A stretch of DNA of 64,000 bases from Pyropia yezoensis. Lineage: Eukaryota > Rhodophyta > Bangiophyceae > Bangiales > Bangiaceae. Shown in pieces: positions 22,160 to 31,356 of the stretch. The stretch covers positions 7,655,119-7,719,118 of the forward strand of contig CM020618.1 of the NCBI GenBank assembly GCA_009829735.1, given 5' to 3'. The first letter of the stretch is position 1; the number at the start of each line of letters is the position of its first letter. The notes beneath the pieces were generated by a model. That model did not search any database and had not been told where the DNA came from. It saw only the letters and a program-made list of their open reading frames with translations. A program made the translations under genes and the position numbers.

Positions 22160-24024
22160 CGGTGTCTCCCTCCCCCCTCCGCCCCCCGCCCCCCGCGGGG
22201 CTGCCACCGCCGTCGCCCGCCGCGTACTGGCCGCTGTCTCCACCCTCCGGCGTGGGGTGGCGTCCACCCCCCGCCGCCACGCGATGGTCGCCCTCGTCGG
22301 CTCGGGCAGCGTCCTCAACTACGCGGACCGGGTGAACCTGTCGGTGGCGGTCATCCCCATGGCGGCGGCCTTTGACTGGGACCCCGCCGCGCAGGGGGTG
22401 GTGCTGTCCGCCTTTTTCTGGGGCTACGCCCCCGCCCAGCTGCTCGGCGCCGCCGCGTGCCGGCGGTGGGGGGCGGTGCGGGTGCTGGGCGTGGCCGCGG
22501 CGGCGTGGTCGGCGTGCTTGGCCGCAACGCCGGCGGCGGCGAAGGGGGGGTGGGCGTGGCTGCTGGCCTGCCGGATTGCGCTGGGCCTAGGCGAAGGTGC
22601 GTGAGGAGGGGGTGGGGGACGGGGGGCGCTGCAGCTTGCGGCTGGAGGAGAGGAGGGGGCGGGGGGGTAACGGTTGCCGAGAGGGCGGCGGGTGTGGGCG
22701 TATGGCTGTCCTCGGTGGGGGTGGCAGGGTGGGGGGGTGCTGCCCGGCCACGCCCCGCGGTGGGGGGCGGCTCCGTCGGCCCCGACTGGCATGTCACTGA
22801 CACGCGTGGCTGGTTGAGCGCTTGGGATGGTGGCGTCCCGTGTCCCTTGGCTGCGGCCGTGGGGACCCCCGCCTGTCGCTGCCTCTAATCCCCACCCCCC
22901 CCCCCCCTCACTCCCTCGCTCCCCTCGCCCCCCCCTCTGCAGGTATGGCTTTTCCCTCCTTTTACTACTTCATCAGCGGCGGGGTGCTGCCACACGAGCG
23001 TGGCCGCGCCGTGGCGCTGATGCTCCTCGGCGTCCACGTGGGCACGACCATTGCGCTGCTGGGCTCGCCCCGCCTGCTGGCCGCCTCGGGCTGGCCGTCC
23101 ATCTTCCACGTCTTTGGCGGCGCGGAGCTGCTGGGGGTGGCCGTCTGGGAACGCTACGCGCGCGACGCGCTGCCGGGGGGGGAGGCGGCCGCCAAGGGGG
23201 GCGCCACCAAGGAGGTGACGCCGGTGGGGGGGGGGGGAGGTGTGGGGGGGTGGGCGCCCCTGCCCATAACCGCCGCGGGCGCTGCCCAGGGGAGGGGGGG
23301 GGGGGCGCCGCTCGCCCCAACCTCGACTCAGGGAGGGGGGGGGGCGCCGCTGCCATCGGCGGTGGAGCTGACGATGCCCAGCCGCAGCGGCAGCGGCGGC
23401 GCCGTGCCGCCAGGCGTCGCCGTGGCTGCCGCCGCCGCCGCCGGCGCCCCACCCACTAGCGGCACGGGGGGCGTCGCCCCGTCACCGTCCCCTCGCTCGC
23501 ACGCCCCCCCCCCGCCGCCCCCCACCGAGGCGTGGGACGACCTGGCCTCCTGCCTCGCCACCACCGTCCGCCGCATCTTTTGCCACCGGCCGACGATAGC
23601 GCTGGTGGTGGCCCAATTTGCCCACTCCTGGTGCCACTACGTGGTGCTGTCGTGGCTGCCCACCTTTTTTGCCGCCGCGTACGGGGTGCCCGCGGAGAAC
23701 CTGGGCTTTACGTTCCTGCCGTACGTCATGAGGAGGGGAAGTGGCGGGGGGCGGGGGGGGAGGGGATGGGGGGGGGGGTTCGTGCTGGGCGGGGATGATC
23801 CCGCGCTGCGGGAGGTGGTTGGGGATGGGCGTCGCTGCGGGTACCGTCGGCAGGTCTTCTGTGCGCGCGAATGTGGGGCGGACCTGCGCGGCGGCGCCCG
23901 CTCCCCTCCTCCCCTCCCCCCCGCTCTTCCCTGCCCACCGCTCGTGGCGCCATCCCTCCCAGGAGCTTTGGTGGCGACCGCCGGCCTGCCGCCACTAGCC
24001 GCACGCGGCGCGCACACTCAGACT
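21840..24024 (+). pseudogene. PHT4/SLC17-type anion or phosphate transporter, truncated by a retrotransposon
   Basis: Exon 1 (21840-22596) starts at ATG with MPTSPRERSRSSSRL and a poly-Gly tract. It enters the family core with NYADRVNLSVAVIPMA and GVVLSAFFWGYAPAQLLG, and ends GLGEG. Splicing to exon 2 (22943) gives GEGMAFPSFYYF, as in PHT4 carriers. Exon 2 adds ISGGVLPHERGRAVALML, GWPSIFHVFGGAELLGV, a low-complexity cytoplasmic loop and the second half start (IALVVAQFAHSWCHYVVLSW, FTFLP), reaching a donor GTACGT at 23721. A possible exon 3 begins after CCTCCCAG at 23963 with SFGGD, but retrotransposon copy A starts about 60 bp later. The last third of the carrier, roughly four to five membrane helices, is missing. 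The family moves phosphate or organic anions across plastid or other membranes, and the substrate cannot be read from this sequence. Confidence 0.75.
22597..22942 (+). other. GT-AG intron of the transporter gene
   Basis: The donor is GGCGAAG/GTGCGTGAGG and the acceptor CCCTCTGCAG ends at 22942. Joining restores the codons for GEGMAFP, so the boundaries are well supported. The length is 346 bp, and it contains G and C runs. Confidence 0.85.
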
Positions 24025-24052
24025 AGCTCCGCCCAGGACGGCGACGGCCGCG

Positions 24053-27000
24053 GTGGCGACGGCGACGACGGCGACATTGGCGGTGGCGGCGAGGGCGGCG
24101 ACGACGACGGCGCCGGCGGCAGCAGCGGCGGCCGCGACGGCGACGACGGCGGACGCGACGACGGTGGCGACGGCGGCGGCGACACCGGCGGCGACGGCGG
24201 GGTTGGCTGCGACGGCGGCAGCGGCGGCTGCGGCTCCTGCTTCGGCCGCGGTGACAGGCGCCGACGCCACGCTTTTTGCGGTGGACCACGCCGCGTGGGT
24301 GCGGGCGCGGTCGGCGCTTCTGCGCGCCGCCGCGCCCACCGACGTGGCGTGGCCGGCCCTGGTGGCGTCCGGCGCCCGCACGGCTGCGCACGTGCCCGCG
24401 GCGCTCGTGGGCGCGTGGCGTCGGCTTTTTGCCGACGCCCTGGACTGGGTGTGGCATGAGCCCACCCAGCGCCAGGCGTGGCTGAGCCTGCTCACCCTCC
24501 CCTCGCTGGCCCTCCACGTGCCGGTGCGTGTGGCCGACCGGCGCGCCGGCGGCGACCCCCCCCGGTACTGTCGCTTGCCGCTCGGGCGGCGGCGCTCCTG
24601 GAGGGGGACTTTGCCGGCGCGCTGGCCGACCGCGACGCCGACATCTGGCGGCCGCCTGCGGGGGGGGGCGGCGGTCCCGGAGCCCCTGCCCAGCGCCCAG
24701 CGGAGCGGCCCGCCGTGCTGCCAGCCACCAACTGTGGGGCTCGCTGCGCGCCGCGCCTGACCGCTGCGCAGCGCCGGGCGCTCCGCCAGCTGCGCAGTGG
24801 CCGGCTGAGCGCCGCCGCCCACTCCCTCCTCGCCGAGCCGCCGGCGCCCAAGTCGCCGGTGGTGTGGCGCAAGGCGTGCGCCCTGTTTGCGCGCGCCGCG
24901 CCAGGGCTGGCGACGCCCGCTTCTGTGGCGGCCGCTTCTCCCGCCGACCTGGAGGCGGCGGTGGCGGCCGCTGCGGCGTCCCCCGCGCCCGCCGCGCTGT
25001 CTCGGGCGGAGGTGGAGGCGGCCATCCGCTCGGCCGGCCCCGGCAAGTCGCCGGGGCCGTCCGGCCTGCGGGTGGAGCACCTGTGGGCCCCGGCCGCGGA
25101 TGGCCAGGACGCACTCGTCAAGGTGCTCCTCCTGCTGGCCGGCGGCCCCGCCCTGCTGCGGGTGCCGGTCGTCGCGATGCGTGCGCTGGCCGGCGCCGAC
25201 TTCGTCCTGTTGACCAAGCCGGGCGGCATGCAGGCGGACGGACTGCCGGTTCTTCGCCCCGTTGGGATGCCGAAGACCCTGCGCAAGCTCGTCGCCGCGG
25301 CGCTGGCGCGGTCGGTGCGGGGGGCTGCGGCGGCGCTCTTTGCGCCGCTGCAGGTGGGGGTGGGGGTCTCCAGCGCGTGTGAGCGGATGCTCCACGAGCT
25401 GGAGGCCCAGCTCGCTCTCCACCCCCAGCACGCCCTCCTGCAGCTGGACTTTCGTAATGCCTTCACCCTCGTGTCGCGTGCGGCGGCGTGGGCGGTGCTG
25501 TCGCGGGCCCTCCCCGTCCTGTCCCCCTACCTCGGGTGGGTCTATGGGGGGGAGGGGGGGGGGGCGGCGCCGCCTGTCTACGGCTGGGCGCCCGGAGGCG
25601 CCGACGGCGGGACGGCGGAGGGCGGCGGCGGCGCGCGCGACGGGGGCGCGGGGGGGGCCGGCTGTGCGGTGGGGGGAGCGGCTGACGGCGCGGAGGGTGG
25701 GGAGGGGGGGGAGGAACGCGACGCCGGCCGGGCGATGCTGGCCGCGCCGCGGCGGCTGGTGCTGCAGGCCGAGCGGGGCGCCCAGCAGGGTGACCCGCTA
25801 GGCCCGCTGCTCCACGCCGCTGCGCTGTGGCTGGTGCTGCGCCGGCTCGCTGCCGCCCACCCCGACCTGCTGGTGCGGGCCTTCCACGACGACGTGGTCG
25901 TGGTTGGCCCGCCCGCCTCCGTCCCTGCCGCGCTCGCCGACGCCGACCGCCTGGGCCGGGCGGTCGACGCCGAGCTGGCGCCTGCCAAGGGTGTTGGCTG
26001 GTCGCCAGCTAGGCTGCCCGCGCCGGCCGGCTGGCCGGCGACGTGGGCGGCCGAGGGGGTGACGCAGTTCTCTGTCCCCCTCGGCAGCGACGCCCACGTG
26101 GCGGCGGGGGTGGATGCCCTCGCCGCCGAGCACGGGCGGCTGACCGCCGCCATTGCAGCGCTCCCCCCGGCGGAGCTGCAGGCGCAGCTGCTGCTGCTGC
26201 GCCTGTGCGCGGGTCCGCGGGCCAACTACTGGCTTCACGCCCTGCCGCTTGTGCGGGGGGCGCGGCTCGCGGGCGCCGTCGACCGCGACGCGCAGCAGGT
26301 GCTGCTCGCCCTGCTGTGCGACGCGCGCGACGGCGACCCCACGCGCAGGGCGGTGGCGGACCACGCGGCGCCGCGCCCGGCCATGGGGGGGCTGGGCATC
26401 GGGGGGAGGGCGCGTGTGCTGCCGGCGGCGGCGCTGGCGTCCTGGGTGGATGCCCTGCGCGCCGGCGCCGCCTACTCCCCCGTCCTCGCCGCCATCCGCG
26501 ACGGCCTGCTGCGGTCGCCGGTGGCGGCGGCGGACGGCGGCATCATGCCGCCGTGCCCGCCTCGTGGGGGAGCTCCTCCTCGCCCCGCGCCGCCCCGCCC
26601 GGCTGCCCGCCGACCGCGTGCCGTGGCGGGGGGGGTGACCAAGCGGCGCAGTGGGCCGGCGACGAGCGCGCGTCGGCGGGGGGGGCTCCCGCAAGGGCGT
26701 CATCTGTTTGACCCCTCTGCCGGCCGCCGCCGCGGCCGGCCGGCCGCGCGCCTCCGCGCCCCGCCTCGCTGCCACTCGCGGCTACGGCCGCCACGACGGC
26801 TGGCGGGGCTGACGGCGGCGCGCCAGCGGCCACCGAATCGCCTCCGGGCGACGGCTTTCGCACGGCGGCTGCCCCCGAAGAGCGCTGGTGGGGTTGGGGC
26901 CCCGACGGGGAGGCCGTGGAGTTTGAGTGGGTCCCACCCGCGAGCCCACCCCCTCTTCCCACCCCGCCGCCACCCTCGTCGCGACCGCCGCCGCCCCGGA

Positions 27001-28172
27001 AGGCGGCGTCTGCGCACCTCTGCGGGGGCCTGCTGGAGCTCCTTGCAGCCCAGCAGGCCCACTGCGTCGCCCCCACCAGCGGCGTGCTGTGGGTGCGGCC
27101 TCGCCGCCCGCCGCCTGCGGGCGGCCGCGGCGGCTGCGACCCGCTGGCTCCCCCCGCCCGGCCCCCCTCCCCTCTCGCCCCCCTGTGCGGCGCCGGTGCC
27201 ACCCCTGGGACACCGGCCGACGGCCTACACGGTCCGGCGCCGCACGTGCCACTGTCGTGGCGGGGGCTGCTGGGGGGGGGGGACGTGCGGGCGTCCCAGC
27301 GGGACCTGTCGCTGCCCGCGCACGCAGCCGCCCGCGCGCGAATTTACGCCGAGCTTTCGCTCTGGCAGCGCGCGGGCATGGCGGCGTGCCAGGGGAACGG
27401 CGCCGCCGCCTGGCTGTCGGCGCTGCCCACCCCCGGGCTGGACGGATCGGCCATCCCGGGGGTGGCCATGCGCACGGCTGTGCATCTGTGGCTTGGCGTG
27501 GCGCCGCGGTCGTCGCCGCCGGCCGCCCGCTGCCGCTGTGGCGCGGCCGTGGATGCCGCGGGGCGCCACTTTTTGTCGGCCTGCCCCGAGCAGCGCCCCC
27601 GCCACACGCGGTTGCACCACCACGTGGTGCACCTTGTAGCGGGGGCGCTGCGCCGGGCGGAGGGGTGGGGGGAGGTGGTGGTGGAGGTGGGTTTGGACAC
27701 CTTCGGCGCCTCTCTCCGCCCTGACTTCCGGGCCACTCGTGTGGGGAAGGGGGAAGTGACCTGGGGGGACGTCTCTGCTGCGTTCTCCTTTTCGTCTGTG
27801 CTGGCGCCGCGGGTGGCTGGCACCCCGCTGGCGCCCGTGGCGGCCGAGACGCGGGAGGGCGTCAAGGTGGGGCGCTACGCCCGCGCCCCCCCCGCTGGCC
27901 CGCCCGCCCACGTCTTTACCTCACTGGTGTGGGAGGTGTACGGGCGGGTTGGGCCCGCCACTGCGGCGTGGCTGCGGGACACCTTTGGGGGTCCCCGCCT
28001 GGCCACGGCGCCGGCGCGGCTGCGCAGCGCCATCTCGGTGGCGCTGTGGCGGTCCAACGCCCGTGCCGGGGCCGATGGGTACGCTCGGTGCTTTGGAGTG
28101 GAGGACCCGGCTGGGATGGGTATGGAGGGTCCTTTGGGGGGTGACAGCGGGGGGGTCTCAATTGGTGAGTAG
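24053..28172 (+). pseudogene. Non-LTR ORF2 (RT plus restriction-like endonuclease), copy A
   Basis: The N-terminal frame runs ADATLFAVDHAAWVRARSAL to GGDPP. A C-run at 24553-24560, one base shorter than in copy B, then shifts the frame. The RT follows: PGKSPGPSGLRVEHLW, LLTKPGGMQADGLPVLRP, motif A LLQLDFRNAF with its Asp intact, GAQQGDPLGPLLHAAAL and motif C VRAFHDDVVVVG. Between RT and C-terminus the frame changes again (about 26570-26720). The C-terminal part has a knuckle CRCGAAVDAAGRHFLSAC, then LRPDFRAT...TWGDVSAA and VKVGRYA. These are the PD...D and K-x3-Y elements of the restriction-enzyme-like endonuclease found in R2/CRE/NeSL-type elements. It is the only copy here with both RT catalytic blocks intact. 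Confidence 0.88.
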
Positions 28173-28227
28173 TAGTGGGACCTAGTCAGGAGGAGTTGAT
28201 CCCCGGTAGTAGTTAGGAACGAAAGTC

Positions 28228-28244
28228 AAGGGTTCCAGCCCCTT
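28228..28244 (+). other. tRNA T-arm-like hairpin at the retrotransposon 3' end
   Basis: AAGGG, a 7-base loop TTCCAGC, and CCCTT form a perfect 5-bp stem about 26 bases before the 3' terminus. The same sequence occurs at the end of copy B (36050-36066). Such a structure could be the template feature recognised by the RT (inference). Confidence 0.45.
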
Positions 28245-28270
28245 CTCCGTTAACGGTTCGTTTTTGGCTG

Positions 28271-28468
28271 TTTCTTGACGTCCTAGCGGTACGGGGGGGT
28301 GAGGTTCACCCCCCCACGGCTTTGGTTTGGTCGCTGGGGGTGGTATGGAGCTGGATCGCGACGTTTTGGTGTCGGTGGTGCGCGGGGTTGACGCCGTTGT
28401 CGACGTCGCGGTCGGGCCGGCGTCGAAAACGTATTTTCGGCGCCGGTCCGAATTACTGACGGCGGTTT
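28271..28468 (+). repeat. Single tandem-repeat unit between copies A and B
   Basis: A complete ~198-bp unit of the repeat that forms the array at 57.6-61.5 kb. It starts TTTCTTGACG (just after copy A) and stops at GGCGGTTT (just before copy B). The unit is in phase across both elements. Confidence 0.9.
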
Positions 28469-31356
28469 TCGCCCAATTATGGGCCAATCAGGTGGCGGCA
28501 TCTGGTGAAAACCGGGTGTCGCCACCTGATCTTTCGGTTCTGGCGCGTGCTTCTGCGCCGTTTTCGGGGGAGGGCGCTTCCGGGGGGGGTGAAGCGTCGG
28601 TGTTGGGCGCTCCCCCGGGGGCGCCCCAGAGGAGCTTATCCTCCGGGGGCGGCGGGGCTGGCTCGGCCCCGCCCCCCTCTACCCTTTCGTGTGCGGTGGC
28701 GCCGGTGGGGCCGGTTGGGCGCGGCGGTGGGGGGGGCGGATGCCGCTGGTGGGCGGTCCCCCTCCGCTCTCCTTTCTGCCTGTGGGGCCCTCGCGGCGGC
28801 TTCCTCGGTGGCTGGCGCCCCGGCTGCGGCCGGAGGTTCTTCTGTGCGGCCCTCGGGTGGGGCGGGTCGCAGCTGGGCGGCGGTTGCAGCTGCTGGGGCT
28901 TCTGGGCGGGGCGTCGCGGCGTCGGCCGTCCCCGGCCGTGGGGGTGCCGGTGGTGGCGGCCCGGTTGCTGCTGGTGGGGGTCCGGCTTCTGGGGGGGGGG
29001 GGGGTGGTGGGTCTGGCCGTGGTGTGCGTGCTGCTGGTGGTGGGGGTGGTGCTGCTGGGGCTGTTGCGGGCGGTGCGGTTGGGAGGGGTGGTGCGGCAGC
29101 GGGACTCGGTGGCGGCAGCGGGCATCTACCGGTACATCCTCAAGGCGACCAAGGCCAGGGCGGGCGCGGGGTGGGGGGGGGGGAGTATCACCCCCTGCTC
29201 CCCCTCGTGCTGGCGGTCGTGAGGGAGCGGCCGCTGGTGGTCAAGGTTTTCATCCTGGGGGTGCTGACGGCGCTCCTGGGGGGGGTGGTGCGCGTGGTGG
29301 GGGGGCTGCTGATGAGCGTGGTGGTGCTGACAGCGCTCCTGTGGGGGGTGGTGCGCGTGGTGGGGGGGCCGCTGGTGGGCGTGGTGCGGGCCGTGGCCGT
29401 GCTGGTGGGGCGGCTGTGCGTGGAGACGGGTGCGGGGGGGGTGGTTGTGGCGGACTGGGTGGTGCCGGCGGCGGGTCTGGGGGTGGTGGGCCGGGTGCGA
29501 CGGTGGCCGGAGCGGCGGGGATTGCCTTGCCCTCCGTCACCGACGCAACTGCGCGCGCTGCCGCCGAGCTCACCCGCTGCCGCCCACGGCGGGCGCTGGC
29601 CGCGCCCCTCGAGACCATCTATGTCTCTGGGGTGTCACGTGACGCCCGCGCCCACCGCCTGCGCGCGGCGGTGGCGGACCTGACCGGGGTCGACGTCCGC
29701 CACGTGGCGGACGTCGACCGGTTTGGGTCGACCGCCGCGGTGACCGTCGGGGCCACAGCGGCCGACGCTTTTCGCGCCGCGGTGCGGGCTGGCCCCGCCA
29801 CGGCGGTGCTGCGCCTGCTGCCCGGCGCCGACCCGTGAAGCGCGCGGCTCCTCGGGTCGCGCCGCCGGGAGGGGCTGTCGGCGGCGGCCGCGGCAGGCGT
29901 GGCGGCGGATTTTTGCCACCGTCGACTGGCCGCCAAGCTGGAGCAGCTGGCCCAGCGGCCGGCCATGCCCCCCCTCATTCGGGCGTCGCTGCGCGCCCAC
30001 ATTGAGGGCGCGCTTGCGGCGCACGATGAGGGGGCGGCCACGCCCGCCGGGGCGGTGCGCCCGGGGGCCACGCCCTCTGTGGCGCCTTCGCCGCCGTCTG
30101 AGCCACCGGCGTCGCCGGCGGGTGCCGGCGACGCCGCCGCACAGGAGGGCGATTTCGCTGGCGTGGGGGGGCCCAGCCCGCCCGCTGAGGGCCCGTCTGC
30201 CACCCCTGGGCCCTCGCCCGCGGCGGACGCGCCCCCCCCACCACGGGCGGGGCCGCCGGCTCGGCGGCCGTCTCCACCGCCAACGGCCGCACGCGTGCGC
30301 GGTCTCGGCGCCGCCGGGCGGCCCGTGCCGCGGCGGCTACCGCGCCTGCGGCCGCGCCCGCGTCCGGGGAGGCGGGGCGACGCCAGCCCCTATGGAGGGG
30401 GTGGAGGGGGCTGCCGACAGTGCGGCCCCTGGTGCCCCCCCGCCCAGCGGCGCACTCCCCAGTGGGGTGGCCCCCCCCCCCGCCGATGCGCCCTCTGCGC
30501 CGCCCACCACCCCCACCCCCATGGCGTCGGGTGACGCCATGGAGGGTGTCGTGGCGGCCCCGCCGGCTGGTGCGGCTGCGCCCGCCGACGCCAGCGCGCC
30601 TGCTGTGGCGGACACCAGCGCGGCCGTGCCCTCTCCGGCCCCCCTGCCGCCCCCGCCCGCGGCGATCCCGCTGCCGCTGGCCGCCGCCACGATGGCGGCG
30701 GCGCTGACGCCGCTGCCGGCGGACGGTCGCCCGGCCGCGGCGGCAGGCTCCCGCGGCGCGGGGTGGGGTGGCGATGCCGACCCGCGGCCGCCGGCGCGCA
30801 ATAGTCGCCGGACGGAAGTGGGTGCCCGGGCAGTGGTGCCCCAGCTCCCCGCCGCCGCAAGGAGGCCACGGTGGGCCGGCCGGCTGGCGGGGCAGGGAGC
30901 GTGCAGCCGACTTTTAGGCCCACCCCCACCCCGCCCGCGATTGCCCGACCGGCCGCCGCGGAGGCGGCCCCGGTGCCGCCCCCGGTGCTGGCCGACGCCC
31001 CCAGCGGCGCCGCTGACCCGGCGGCAGCCGCCACCACCCCGTGGCCTACGGCGCCTGCGCCCGACGGGGGCGCCGCGGCCATGGACGTCGTCCCGGCCGA
31101 CGACACCGCCCCATCGGCGGTGTCGCCGGTCGGGCCGGTCCCTGCTGCCGCGGTGGCCCTCGCCTGCCCCACCACCGCCACCGACGCGGGCCCTGTGCCC
31201 CCCCCGCTGGCGGCGGCGTCTACGGCGGCTATGCCGGCCGACCCTGCCGACCTGCCGGCCACTGTGCCTTCCGCGCCTGCTGTGCTGCCCGCCGCGCCCC
31301 CGCGGTCTGGGCCCGCGGCGCCCCCCCACGCTAGCGACGGGTGTCACAATGAATGA
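28345..31356 (+). pseudogene. Non-LTR ORF1 of copy B, fused to the repeat micro-ORF, broken
   Basis: The ATG at 28345 lies in the tandem-repeat unit (MELDRDVLVSVVRGVDAVVD). The frame passes the insertion junction as LLTAVFAQLWANQ and continues VSPPDLSVLARASAPFS. A G8 run after VGPVGRG, one base longer than in copy D, shifts the natural Ala/Ser/Gly-rich frame. Further on, LETIYVSGVSRDARAHRL through GSTAAVTVGATAADAFRAAV resembles an RRM-like fold of retrotransposon ORF1 proteins. TGA at 29836-29838 replaces the Trp codon of copy C. The C-terminal part is Pro/Ala-rich and disordered, ending HNE and TGA at 31354-31356. The expected role is RNA binding and RNP assembly. Confidence 0.72.
28471..28530 (+). 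other. Two hairpins at the extreme 5' end of copy B
   Basis: Hairpin I is GCCC (28471-28474), a 6-base loop and GGGC (28481-28484). Hairpin II pairs 28487-28500 with 28517-28530 in 14 base pairs including one G-T, closing a 16-base loop. Copy D keeps both: hairpin I at 61474-61488 and hairpin II at 61490-61503 with 61520-61533. In D one pair has changed from G-C to A-T on both sides. Confidence 0.65.

Larger units (their letters stand above)
24025..28270 (+). mobile_element. Non-LTR retrotransposon copy A, 5'-truncated
   Basis: Homology to copies B and C begins near 24025 (GCTCCGCCCAGG, also at 49286), inside ORF2, right after the transporter. It runs to TTCGTTTTTGGCTG at 28270. There is no poly(A) tail. 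The tandem-repeat unit resumes immediately at 28271. A 5' truncation is the usual outcome of target-primed reverse transcription. Confidence 0.88.

Noticed and set aside
28210-28250. Complete tRNA gene at the retrotransposon 3' end
   Set aside because: Only a T-arm-like hairpin is present. No acceptor pairing, anticodon arm or A box is visible.
28560-29580. Trp/Cys/Gly-rich frame across the ORF1 N-terminal region
   Set aside because: The composition is that of an out-of-frame reading of GC-rich coding DNA. Copy D shows that the Ala/Ser-rich frame is the natural one.
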